The notes: generated by a model not told the origin, from the sequence alone. A stretch of 6,533 nt of DNA from an uncultured Eubacteriales bacterium (GCA_900554485.1 USHO01000062.1:1-6533); one strand, 5' to 3'. Positions 1-6,413 are shown, counted from the stretch's first letter. Translations and numbers: made by a program.

Positions 1-564
1 TTCGGAGTCCATAGCAGCCTCAACTTCCGATGTGTCAATGCCCTCAGCCTTAGCTGCCTCTATAAATCCGGCGATTATCGCATCGGTGTCACCGTATTCT
101 TCTTCAGCGTCAGCGGTTGCGGAAGAACCTATACCGAAGAGATGCCAGCCGTCGCCGAACAGTCCGTCATTTGCCCAGTCGGTAGCGGCAGAGCCTACGG
201 TTACCATTGATATGTAATAAACAAGGAACATTACAAGCGCGAATATACGCGTAACCCAGCCGGCGCTGAGTTTACTTAAAAGCCACGCTCCGGCTATTCC
301 GCCGCCGACCGCGCCCAGCCCCGACGGCAAGCCGATCTTCCAGTCGAAATATCCCTTTACGATATATATCGTCGCGCTTACGAGCGTTACCGGCAGTATG
401 ACGGCAATCGCGGTGGCGTGCGCGACCTTGGTTTTCATTTTCAGCAGAAACGTCATCAGCGGAACGACTATCATTCCGCCCCCGCCGCCGAAAAAACCGT
501 TCGCCACGCCGGTCGCAACCCCGGTAAGAATAAGATACAGTTTGTTTTTGACTTTTTCGTTCAC
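1..564 (-). CDS. TauE/SafE (TSUP) family membrane permease, N-terminal part; gene runs off the left edge
   Basis: This gene encodes 188 codons with no stop before the window edge. The start is a GTG at 564-562, preceded at 8 nt by GGAGGAA (577-571); no ATG near this site has a comparable ribosome site. The N-terminus has the TSUP signature: a first hydrophobic helix with GFFGGGGGMIVVP (about residues 23-35), then KVAHATAIAVILP (46-58), a glycine-rich helix (about 78-97) and a fourth helix (about 104-124). Members of this family export or import sulfite, organosulfonates and similar anions across the cytoplasmic membrane, but the substrate cannot be read from sequence. Many clostridial members are half-size proteins of about 120 residues that end after this fourth helix. 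Here the frame instead continues for at least 65 residues, and that stretch is acidic and non-membrane (for example TADAEEEYGDTDA at about 150-162). It may be a long loop before a second membrane half, or a C-terminal tail. The family call is firm; the rest of the protein is unseen. Confidence 0.9.
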   Translation of the reverse strand, partial: MNEKVKNKLYLILTGVATGVANGFFGGGGGMIVVPLMTFLLKMKTKVAHATAIAVILPVTLVSATIYIVKGYFDWKIGLPSGLGAVGGGIAGAWLLSKLSAGWVTRIFALVMFLVYYISMVTVGSAATDWANDGLFGDGWHLFGIGSSATADAEEEYGDTDAIIAGFIEAAKAEGIDTSEVEAAMDSE

Positions 565-679
565 GATAAATTCCTCCGTTTTATTATTGCCGCTTTCCGA
601 CGTTATATTCAACGCCGCGCGGCGCGACGCCGTTTTTACGGATTTTTTACATAATTTTATATAATCGTCGCAAAAAAAA

Positions 680-708
680 TTGCATTCGATAAAAAAATAT
701 TGTATAAT
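680..708 (+). promoter_or_regulatory. sigma-A type promoter for the large envelope protein gene
   Basis: A -35 box TTGCAT (680-685) and a perfect -10 box TATAAT (703-708) are separated by exactly 17 bp in an A-rich spacer. Transcription would start near 714-716, leaving a leader of about 63 nt before the ATG at 778. This is the best housekeeping promoter in the window and suggests vegetative expression. It is a sequence prediction only. Confidence 0.75.
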
Positions 709-732
709 AGTCGAGTATAAAAATATATTCGA

Positions 733-762
733 CCTTTATACGCCGTCACCGTGCGTTAAAGG
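733..762 (+). promoter_or_regulatory. leader stem-loop upstream of the envelope protein start
   Basis: CCTTTA (733-738) pairs perfectly with TAAAGG (757-762). Inside it, ACGC (740-743) pairs with GCGT (753-756), and CG (744-745) with CG (750-751), closing a TCAC loop, with single-base bulges at 739 and 752. The hairpin sits between the predicted transcription start and the ribosome site, and no T-tract follows it, so it is not an intrinsic terminator. It could affect message stability or translation; the function is unknown. Confidence 0.4.
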
Positions 763-768
763 TTGCAT

Positions 769-773
769 AGGTG
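769..773 (+). promoter_or_regulatory. ribosome binding site that supports the ATG at 778
   Basis: AGGTG lies 4 nt before the ATG at 778. The in-frame TTG at 763 would add five residues (LHRCS), but its only purine-rich stretch, AAAGG, abuts the codon with no spacer. A start at 778 also gives a normal signal peptide that begins with a short basic segment. Confidence 0.55.
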
Positions 774-777
774 CAGT

Positions 778-3774
778 ATGACAAGACTTGGCAAAAAGTT
801 CAACTTCAAAGCGTTTTTCACGCTTGTAGCCGTTCTTACGCTGTCGCTCGTTCTCGCATTCTCGGCGGCTTGCTCGAAGAATAACAATAACAACTCTTCG
901 AGCAGTTCTTCCTCTTCTTCGAGTGAGGACAAGCCCTCCGACGAACAGTCGATAGCGAACGGCGACTTTGAATGGTATACCGACGACGTATCCGCTACGT
1001 CGCCCTACCACACTTCGATCAGGTGGACGAGATACAGGAGCGGTTCTTCGCCCGTACAAGCCCCCACTTCGACGGGCGGCTACGGTATTATCGACACTTC
1101 CGCATTCGACAAACTCGACGACAAGTATAAACCCTCCGGCGATTTCAATCCCGGCGCGGCTACCGTCGCCGAAGGCGCGAAGTTCCTCGACGAAAACATG
1201 AATACCGAAGGCTCTAAAATACTGGTAATTCAGAACAAGACTTCCGACGAACTCGGCACGGCGCAGTACATGACTTCTTCGCAGAAGATGACCGTACCCG
1301 CAGACGCTACGGGCGTATTCTCGGTTTACGTCAACACCAAAGACGTTAAAGCCACCGTCGGCGCAAAGACCGGGGCGTTCATAAAGATTTCCGGTACGGT
1401 AGGCTCCGTCTCCGTAGACGATCTCGTAATCGAAAACATCGACACCGACGGCAAATGGGTAAGATATATCATATCCGTTACCCCCTCCGCCACGGCGTCG
1501 ACCCAACTTACGATTTCGCTCGGCTTAGGCAGGGGCGACGACGTGAACAGATCCCGTTTCGCAAGCGGTTTCGCGTTCTTCGACAACGTCGCGTACACGA
1601 CCGTAAAGACATCCGAGGCGCCCGCTGCAAACGTAGTCAAAAATTATTACGACACCCGCGACGAAGGCGAAATCTCCGTTGACGAAAGCGGCGTCATAAC
1701 CGAAAACGTCACCGAGAGAATCGTAAGTCTCAATTTCGATAAGTCCTACGCGACCAAGACCGTAACCGACGGCAACGGCACTTACAATCAGGTTCGTACC
1801 GACAGAGACCCGGACGGTCGGTTCTATCCCGTATCCGAGGCAGGCGAAGTCGGATATACCTCCGGCGAAAAGACGCTTACAATCGACGGCAAAGAAGAAA
1901 AAATCTCTAACGCCGTCTATATGGTATTCCCCGACGTGGGCGCGGATAATTCGGCGATAATGGGTTCGTCGTACAGTTACACGATAAGCGCGCTCGGCGG
2001 CAACGCACTCGGCGTTCCGGCTGCGGATTACACTCAGTCCGACGACGAGCAGATCAAGTATTACAGACTGACTTTCCTCGCGAAAGTCAAAACCGACGTA
2101 AGTTCGATGACCGGCGCGTCCGTTAATATTATGGATAACGACGGCGACACCGAAAGTTCGAGCGGCAAATTCAGTTCGTTCACAACGACGTCTTCGACCG
2201 CCGAATACACCGACGGTTATGTAAGATATACTTTCTACGTCTGCACCAAGTACGAAGAAGATATGAACTTCAAGGTCAGATTCGATTTCGGTCCAACCGA
2301 CAAGACGTCCGACCCCTACACTCTTCCCACCGGATACGCGATATTCAAAGATTTCGCGTTCGACGCGGTTACGACCGACGAATATAACGCCGCGTCTTCT
2401 ACCAACTCCGTAAAAGTTTCGCTTATCGGCGACCACTTCGACGACTACAAGAAGGACGACGACGATAACGACGACACTTACGAATACACGGTTTCCGACG
2501 TAGATGCCAAGACCACCCTCAAAAAGGGCGCTGTAAACCTCACCGATACCAACGTTTCGGTAAGAGTTCTCAGATCCGCCGAAGGTTCGACGACCGGTAT
2601 CGTAAACAGCGCGTACGCAGACGCTTACGTCACGCGTTACGGCAACAACGACATCGCGACCCTTCTCGGCGACATCAACGACATAAGCAAAGCCACCACC
2701 GACAATAAGAACGTTCAGCCGATTATGGTACTCAACAGCGGCAGCGGACTTACACTTCTTGCCGGCAGCGACAAAACGGTAAGCGCGAACACCGCTTACG
2801 AATTCTCCGTAAAAGTACGCGTAGGCGCGAACACGAAAGCCGTTATCAACTTATTCAAAATAGCGAGTATCGAAAGCGGCGAAGAAGACGGTTACCTTTC
2901 GCTCGGCATAAACGACACGAATTACGTCGCGTCGATGACGGTATCGAGCAACGCCGCGGCTTTGAGCGACGGCTACGTTCTCGTTCGTTTTATCGTTAAA
3001 ACCGGCGACAAGGCAATGAAGCTCCGCTTAGAGTTCGGCGTAGACGGCGCAGGCGTAGCGATGTTCGGCACGGTTCAGACCGGAACGTCTTCAGACGTTT
3101 CCACGGAGGATACGCTTAAATCGAGCCTCGAAGATTACAAGTTCGGCGGCAAAGGCATCGGCAAGAGAACCGCTTACTATTATGCGTCCGACGACGATGC
3201 CAAAGCCGAAAACAGCGAAAGCAAACGCCTGAAAGACGGCAACGGCAATCTTCGCACGATAATCCTCGACGCGGAAACCCTTTACGCTTACGCCCTTCCC
3301 GAAATTCCTTCCGTCGGCGACGTTACCGAAGACAACGCAACGGTTCGCCTGTATCGTTTCGACGTTAAGGATTACGTTATAGATTCGTCCGCGAACGACG
3401 ACGATTCTTCCGACGACTCGTCCGACGATTCTTCGTCAAATACGACGACCGAAGACACCGCCCGCAGTTACGTCTGGTTACAGATAGTTTCGATAATAAT
3501 CGCAGCTGTAATCATCGTCGCGCTTATAGCGATCATCGTAAGAAAGGCTGTCGCAGACTCCAGACGTAAGAAGGCTAAAACTCAGTCTTACTACACCGGC
3601 TACGATCAGAAGTCCGCTCACGAAAACGGAAGCAGATATTCCGTAAGAAACGCCAAGAACAAAGCGACCAAAGCCGACGCCAAACCGACGATAGACATTC
3701 AGGCGCCCGACGCCGATGACACGGCGACCGAGTACGACTACGGCGACAACGACGATAACGGCGACGAACAATAA
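778..3774 (+). CDS. large lipoprotein-like envelope protein with three beta-sandwich modules and a C-terminal membrane helix
   Basis: The protein is 998 residues from the ATG chosen on its ribosome site. Residues 1-31 form a signal peptide with a basic start (KKFNFK), a hydrophobic core and a lipobox-like FSAAC ending at Cys32. The -3 residue is Ser rather than the usual Leu, so lipidation is likely but not certain. A spacer of five Asn and ten Ser follows (35-49). Module 1 (about 58-278) opens with NGDFEWY and closes with FFDNVAYTTV, the usual ends of CBM4/9-like jelly rolls. Modules 2 (about 290-535) and 3 (about 575-770) repeat the same pattern more loosely. After a 100-residue region comes a Ser/Asp stalk (about 872-893), a membrane helix (about 899-921), a basic stop-transfer segment (RKAVADSRRKKAK) and a cytoplasmic tail with an acidic end. 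I see no catalytic motif. Carbohydrate or other ligand binding at the surface is inferred from the fold-like pattern only. The gene is probably monocistronic, between its own promoter and terminator. Confidence 0.88.
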   Translation: MTRLGKKFNFKAFFTLVAVLTLSLVLAFSAACSKNNNNNSSSSSSSSSSEDKPSDEQSIANGDFEWYTDDVSATSPYHTSIRWTRYRSGSSPVQAPTSTGGYGIIDTSAFDKLDDKYKPSGDFNPGAATVAEGAKFLDENMNTEGSKILVIQNKTSDELGTAQYMTSSQKMTVPADATGVFSVYVNTKDVKATVGAKTGAFIKISGTVGSVSVDDLVIENIDTDGKWVRYIISVTPSATASTQLTISLGLGRGDDVNRSRFASGFAFFDNVAYTTVKTSEAPAANVVKNYYDTRDEGEISVDESGVITENVTERIVSLNFDKSYATKTVTDGNGTYNQVRTDRDPDGRFYPVSEAGEVGYTSGEKTLTIDGKEEKISNAVYMVFPDVGADNSAIMGSSYSYTISALGGNALGVPAADYTQSDDEQIKYYRLTFLAKVKTDVSSMTGASVNIMDNDGDTESSSGKFSSFTTTSSTAEYTDGYVRYTFYVCTKYEEDMNFKVRFDFGPTDKTSDPYTLPTGYAIFKDFAFDAVTTDEYNAASSTNSVKVSLIGDHFDDYKKDDDDNDDTYEYTVSDVDAKTTLKKGAVNLTDTNVSVRVLRSAEGSTTGIVNSAYADAYVTRYGNNDIATLLGDINDISKATTDNKNVQPIMVLNSGSGLTLLAGSDKTVSANTAYEFSVKVRVGANTKAVINLFKIASIESGEEDGYLSLGINDTNYVASMTVSSNAAALSDGYVLVRFIVKTGDKAMKLRLEFGVDGAGVAMFGTVQTGTSSDVSTEDTLKSSLEDYKFGGKGIGKRTAYYYASDDDAKAENSESKRLKDGNGNLRTIILDAETLYAYALPEIPSVGDVTEDNATVRLYRFDVKDYVIDSSANDDDSSDDSSDDSSSNTTTEDTARSYVWLQIVSIIIAAVIIVALIAIIVRKAVADSRRKKAKTQSYYTGYDQKSAHENGSRYSVRNAKNKATKADAKPTIDIQAPDADDTATEYDYGDNDDNGDEQ
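949..3105 (+). repeat. three divergent copies of a beta-sandwich module within the envelope protein
   Basis: Three stretches share the same order of strands. A first strand resembles SKILVIQNK / AVYMVFPDV / PIMVLNSGS. A second ends in FSVYVNT (181-187), LTFLAKVKT (431-439) or YEFSVKVRV (674-682). A third begins DGKWVRYIISV (224-), DGYVRYTFYV (479-) or DGYVLVRFIV (731-). A fourth is LTISLGLG / FKVRFDFG / MKLRLEFG. Modules 1 and 2 then end with a Gly-aromatic strand (GFAFFDNVAY, GYAIFKDFAF), while module 3 has the weaker GVAMFGTVQ. The repeats are visible in protein, not in DNA. The boundaries are approximate. Confidence 0.65.
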
Positions 3775-3793
3775 CAACAACGGTTTATAACCG

Positions 3794-3836
3794 AATACCG
3801 CCCGCAGGCATCTGCCTGCGGGCGGTATTTTTATTT
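3794..3836 (+). terminator. strong intrinsic terminator after the envelope protein gene
   Basis: An uninterrupted 16-bp stem starts AATACCGCCCGC (3794-3809 with 3814-3829), closes on a four-base ATCT loop, and is followed by TTTTATTT on the plus strand. It begins 20 nt after the TAA stop. A smaller hairpin, CGGTT-TAT-AACCG (3781-3793), precedes it. On the minus strand the same stem follows the ypeB stop by about 27 nt. There it is followed by CGGTTATAAACC rather than a T-tract, so it would be a weaker terminator for ypeB. Confidence 0.92.
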
Positions 3837-3855
3837 AAGCGAATTTATCCTATTA

Positions 3856-5907
3856 TTATATAAGCAATCTTCCCTCGTCGGTATCGACGGCTTTATAAAT
3901 CTTTATTTCTTTAAGAGTATTCGCGTCGACGAAGACGTAATAGGTATCGCCCTCGTAAGTGCCGATAAACTCGTAAGCGACCGTCTCTTTACCGTTGCCT
4001 ATCGGGGTTATCGCGCGATTTCTGCCCGACACCAAAAGCGTGTCGTTTACCTTTTCTTCGGCTTGCGTTATAGAATACTTTGCGGTGAATTTACCTCTTT
4101 CGGTATGATTGAGATAATATTCTTCGGCGTCCATACCCGTGACTCTGCCCGTTTCGCGGCAGACCGTGAGTTTGACGAGATCGGGGTAGACTATCGCGCC
4201 GTCGTGAACGTAAGCGTAATTGAAATATTCGACGCCGTCGGTTTCGTAACGCCATACGCGTTTCATGTTCTTAAAGCCCGCCGCGGCAAGGAATTCTTCT
4301 GCGCTCCTCTCGGCGGCATCCTCGTCTATTTCGGTGTCTGCGCACTCTTTTCTCGCCAGAAAAGAAAGAAGTTTTCCGCCCTTTACCGTGTACTGCGCAG
4401 CCACGTCGCCGCCCTCTTCGGTTTCGGCGATAACGCTGTAACAATCAATCTTGGTGTTTTCGACAGCCGAAGTTTCGATTATCTTTTTAATTCCGTACGA
4501 TGCGAAATCTCTGTTGAAATTCTCTTCGGCTTGCATTTTGCTTATCTCTTCGCCGTCAAGCCCTTTGGGTTCTATCGCATCCAGTCCGTCGGAGAACGGT
4601 CCGTCGTAAATCATCTGCGGATAATCGACTGCGGATTTTTCGAGTTCGTTGAACTGCTTTACGATAAGGTCGTTCGCGTTGTTTTCGGCAAGATTCTTAA
4701 AGTCGTAATTCTCGCCCACGCCTGCCGCCAAAGTCGACAACGCCGATTTTAAGTTGACGTTTATTTCGTAGAGTTTCTGCAGGTTGTCAAGATCGTCTTT
4801 CGTCAGGCTGTCGCCGTTTATAAGACGGTTATTGAGATATTTTGCGTAATCGCCGACCTGATTTATATACTTCGACGTGTAATACTTCGACTCGTCCGCA
4901 ATCGGCAACTGCGCCAGCGCGGAATCGGCAAGATTGCTTTTAAGCGACAACTCGGTCAGAATTTTCTGTCTGCCGCCGTTATCCGTCGAAACGAATACCT
5001 TGGACATGTCCGTTTCCATACCGTCGACGTAACCGACGAAATCGTAAAAGTTACGCGCCGTATTGGCAGATGCGTTCATCGCCGGATGACTGCCGCCGCC
5101 CACGCCTATAAACTGAACGGTAAGCAACGATCCGAGTATAAGCACCGCACACCCCAGAGAAATAACCGCGGCAAGCCAGCCGCCGATACCCCTCTTTGCG
5201 CGGGTTTTCTGTCTTTCGGACTTTCTCGTATTCTTCGCCTTTGATTTTTCGGCTTTTCTTTCGGCTTTCATCCTCGCGACTTCCGCTCTTCGTTCGGCTT
5301 TTAATCTGTTTTTCTCGGTCTTTCTTTCCGATTTTTTCTTTTTCAGATCGGCTTTGGCGGCTGCTTTATCTGCCCTTATCTTTATTTTAGCCTGTTTTTC
5401 GGCGGCAAGGCGTTTCTGTCTTTCCTCTTTGCTCTCGTGTTTCAACGCCTCTTTTTTCGCCAGACGCTCTTCGCGTTTCTGAATTTTAAGCGCTTTTACG
5501 CTTTCGGCTTTGCGCTTTTTTGCTATTTTTGCGGCGCGTATTTTCTTTTGCTTAGCCTGTTTTGCCTCGGCTGCCGCTTTGGCTTTTTCTTCGGCTTTAA
5601 CGCGCCTGCGCTCACGTTTTTCCTTTTCGGCGGCTACGCGCGCGGCTTTTTTAGCCTGACGCTCTTTCAGTTTTTTCTCGGCTTTCTCGGTTCTGACCTT
5701 TTCGGCGGTAATTTTTGCCTTTGCGTTTCCGCTCTTCTTTTTACCGCGTCCGCTCTGTTTTTTCGCAGGCTGTTTGCCCGCGGTTTGTTTTTTGACGTTC
5801 TGCGCCTTTTCAAACGGCTTGTCGTCCGTAGATTTTTTCGCGCCGTTGTCGACTATTTTTTCGACTTTATCCACTGCGGCGTCTTTTTTCTTATTTTCGT
5901 TTTCCAT
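3856..5907 (-). CDS. ypeB: germination protein YpeB with a long basic N-terminal extension
   Basis: The product is 683 residues, against about 450 for typical YpeB. Residues about 270-683 match the family: a helical region followed by the hallmark VDYPQMIYDGPFSDG (427-441), then PepSY-like repeats near the C-terminus (about 500-683; for example EEFLAAAGFKNMKRVWRYE). YpeB is the partner that stabilises and localises the cortex-lytic enzyme SleB in the spore, anchored in the inner spore membrane by one N-terminal helix. That helix is here at about 241-269 (GWLAAVISLGCAVLILGSLL). In front of it lie about 240 residues made almost entirely of Lys, Arg, Ala, Glu and Gln, which would face the spore cytoplasm. 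The ATG at 5907 is preceded by a near-perfect AAGGAGGT that overlaps the stop codon of sleB, so the start is firm and the two genes are translationally close. Sigma-G control would be expected from the family, but no promoter is visible. Confidence 0.93.
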   Translation of the reverse strand: MENENKKKDAAVDKVEKIVDNGAKKSTDDKPFEKAQNVKKQTAGKQPAKKQSGRGKKKSGNAKAKITAEKVRTEKAEKKLKERQAKKAARVAAEKEKRERRRVKAEEKAKAAAEAKQAKQKKIRAAKIAKKRKAESVKALKIQKREERLAKKEALKHESKEERQKRLAAEKQAKIKIRADKAAAKADLKKKKSERKTEKNRLKAERRAEVARMKAERKAEKSKAKNTRKSERQKTRAKRGIGGWLAAVISLGCAVLILGSLLTVQFIGVGGGSHPAMNASANTARNFYDFVGYVDGMETDMSKVFVSTDNGGRQKILTELSLKSNLADSALAQLPIADESKYYTSKYINQVGDYAKYLNNRLINGDSLTKDDLDNLQKLYEINVNLKSALSTLAAGVGENYDFKNLAENNANDLIVKQFNELEKSAVDYPQMIYDGPFSDGLDAIEPKGLDGEEISKMQAEENFNRDFASYGIKKIIETSAVENTKIDCYSVIAETEEGGDVAAQYTVKGGKLLSFLARKECADTEIDEDAAERSAEEFLAAAGFKNMKRVWRYETDGVEYFNYAYVHDGAIVYPDLVKLTVCRETGRVTGMDAEEYYLNHTERGKFTAKYSITQAEEKVNDTLLVSGRNRAITPIGNGKETVAYEFIGTYEGDTYYVFVDANTLKEIKIYKAVDTDEGRLLI
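5188..5907 (-). other. Lys/Arg/Ala/Glu-rich cytoplasmic extension of YpeB
   Basis: Residues 1-240 of YpeB are low in complexity. Residues 1-60 are Lys-rich with Gly, Asn and Gln and are probably disordered. Residues about 65-235 are almost continuous helix-forming sequence with alternating basic and acidic residues and small variants of KAERKAEK (for example RLKAERRAEVARMKAERKAE at 201-220). Hydrophobic positions are too sparse for a classical coiled coil; a single charged alpha-helix or a histone-H1-like nucleic-acid-binding tail fits better. It is in frame with the rest of ypeB and shares its ribosome site, so it is part of the protein as encoded. Confidence 0.85.
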
Positions 5908-5910
5908 AAT

Positions 5911-5918
5911 ACCTCCTT
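5911..5918 (-). promoter_or_regulatory. ribosome binding site of ypeB, overlapping the sleB stop
   Basis: On the minus strand AAGGAGGT is followed by ATT and the ypeB ATG. Its first two bases are also the last two bases of the sleB TAA (5919-5917). This fixes the ypeB start and ties its translation to sleB. Confidence 0.9.
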
Positions 5919-6384
5919 ACAGCGCAAAGACGTGTTTGCCTATCGTAACCACCGTCTTTCTCGAAAAAATCCACTTACTCGTCGCGACGGACGGATTGTA
6001 ATAATAGAGACTGCCGTAAGCCGGATCCCAACCGTTCATCGCGTCTTTCGCTGCGGACAACGCAGACGCGTCGGGGCTTAAATTGATCTGTCCGTCGGAC
6101 ACGCAGGTGAACGCATACGGCTGATAAATTACACCCGATATGGTATTCGGGAACGACGGGCTTTTTACCCTGTTGAGAACGACCGCGCCTACCGCGACCT
6201 TGCCCGAATAAGTTTCCCCTCTCGCCTCGGCGTATATAAGCCTTGCGAGAAGATTGGTATCCGAACTCGTATACGACGACGAAGTCGTAGTCGTGCCGCC
6301 TGCCGATATTCCGAGCGCGGCAAGAGTTTTAGCTCCTACGATACCGTCGGCGGTAAGCCCGTTTTTCTGCTGAAAGTATATCAT
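5917..6384 (-). CDS. sleB: spore cortex-lytic enzyme SleB, 5'-truncated (probable pseudogene or chimeric junction)
   Basis: The C-terminal catalytic domain is complete: NLLARLIYAEARGETYSGK, VGAVVLNRVKSPSFPNT, a YQPYAFTC segment, LYYYNPSVATSKW and the terminal IGKHVFAL are all typical of the SleB/CwlJ hydrolase family. SleB is a lytic transglycosylase that degrades the muramic-lactam cortex during germination; the conserved glutamate in AEARGE is expected to be catalytic. In front is a Thr/Ser linker and only the end of a peptidoglycan-binding domain, YFQQKNGLTADGIVGAKT. The normal signal peptide and first half of that domain are missing. Upstream of about 6376 the open frame continues to a TTG at 6513, but that stretch (for example YSISFYYSPLPHYI) does not resemble SleB and overlaps plus-strand expression signals. 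An ATG at 6384 is in frame but has no ribosome site, so I use it only as a boundary. The gene ends 9 nt before ypeB, the normal sleB-ypeB order. The enzyme identity is firm; whether this copy is intact is doubtful. Confidence 0.88.
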   Translation of the reverse strand: MIYFQQKNGLTADGIVGAKTLAALGISAGGTTTTSSSYTSSDTNLLARLIYAEARGETYSGKVAVGAVVLNRVKSPSFPNTISGVIYQPYAFTCVSDGQINLSPDASALSAAKDAMNGWDPAYGSLYYYNPSVATSKWIFSRKTVVTIGKHVFAL

Positions 6385-6405
6385 GTAGAAAAAAGATATG
6401 ATATA
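6377..6405. repeat. 8-bp inverted repeat at the sleB break
   Basis: TATATCAT (6377-6384) and ATGATATA (6398-6405) are perfect inverted copies separated by 13 bp of A-rich sequence. The left arm starts where SleB similarity stops, and the right arm covers most of the -10 element of the next gene. It could be an operator, a recombination site or chance in AT-rich DNA. Confidence 0.5.
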
Positions 6406-6407
6406 AT
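6399..6407 (+). promoter_or_regulatory. extended -10 promoter element for the right-edge gene
   Basis: TGATATAAT is a perfect TGn-extended -10 element. No good -35 box lies 16-18 bp upstream (the bases there read TATCAT), which is acceptable for extended -10 promoters. The region that would hold the -35 box is the one where sleB is broken. Transcription would start near 6413, giving a leader of about 15 nt. Confidence 0.5.
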
Positions 6408-6413
6408 GGGGAA

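Larger units (their letters stand above)
565..777. other. divergent intergenic region between the permease and the envelope protein gene
   Basis: These 213 bp separate two divergently transcribed genes. The right half is very AT-rich and holds the plus-strand promoter and leader described separately. The left half contains a perfect 12-bp GC palindrome (CGCCGCGCGGCG, 613-624). It overlaps a 5-bp hairpin, CGGCG-CGA-CGCCG (620-632), that is followed by TTTTTA on the plus strand; both would lie in the permease leader on the minus strand. I found no convincing sigma-A promoter for the permease: the best minus-strand candidates match only four of six bases in each box. Confidence 0.6.

Noticed and set aside
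763..777. TTG at 763 as the start of the envelope protein
   Set aside because: It has no spaced ribosome site, while the ATG at 778 has AGGTG at 4 nt and gives a cleaner signal peptide.
736..1506. Long minus-strand open frame (256 codons) opposite the envelope protein gene
   Set aside because: Gly/Arg/Val-rich translation typical of the shadow of a codon-biased gene; no ribosome site and no recognisable domain. The plus-strand frame has a signal peptide, modules and a terminator.
1525..2436. Second long minus-strand open frame (303 codons) opposite the envelope protein gene
   Set aside because: Same shadow effect in the same antisense arrangement; its composition mirrors the GAC/GAA/GTA-rich sense codons and it has no expression signals.
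4063..4752. Plus-strand open frame opposite ypeB
   Set aside because: Antisense of a clear YpeB coding region; the Phe/Arg-rich translation has no family resemblance.
5188..5700. Short tandem DNA repeat or CRISPR-like array in the 5' part of ypeB
   Set aside because: The repetitive look comes from recurrent Lys/Ala/Glu/Arg codons; there are no constant-length repeats or spacers, and the frame is continuous.
5437..6081. Plus-strand open frame rich in Phe and Leu that looks like a membrane protein
   Set aside because: The Phe/Leu content is the reverse complement of the Lys/Ala/Arg codons in the YpeB extension, and the frame crosses the ypeB and sleB boundary without its own signals.
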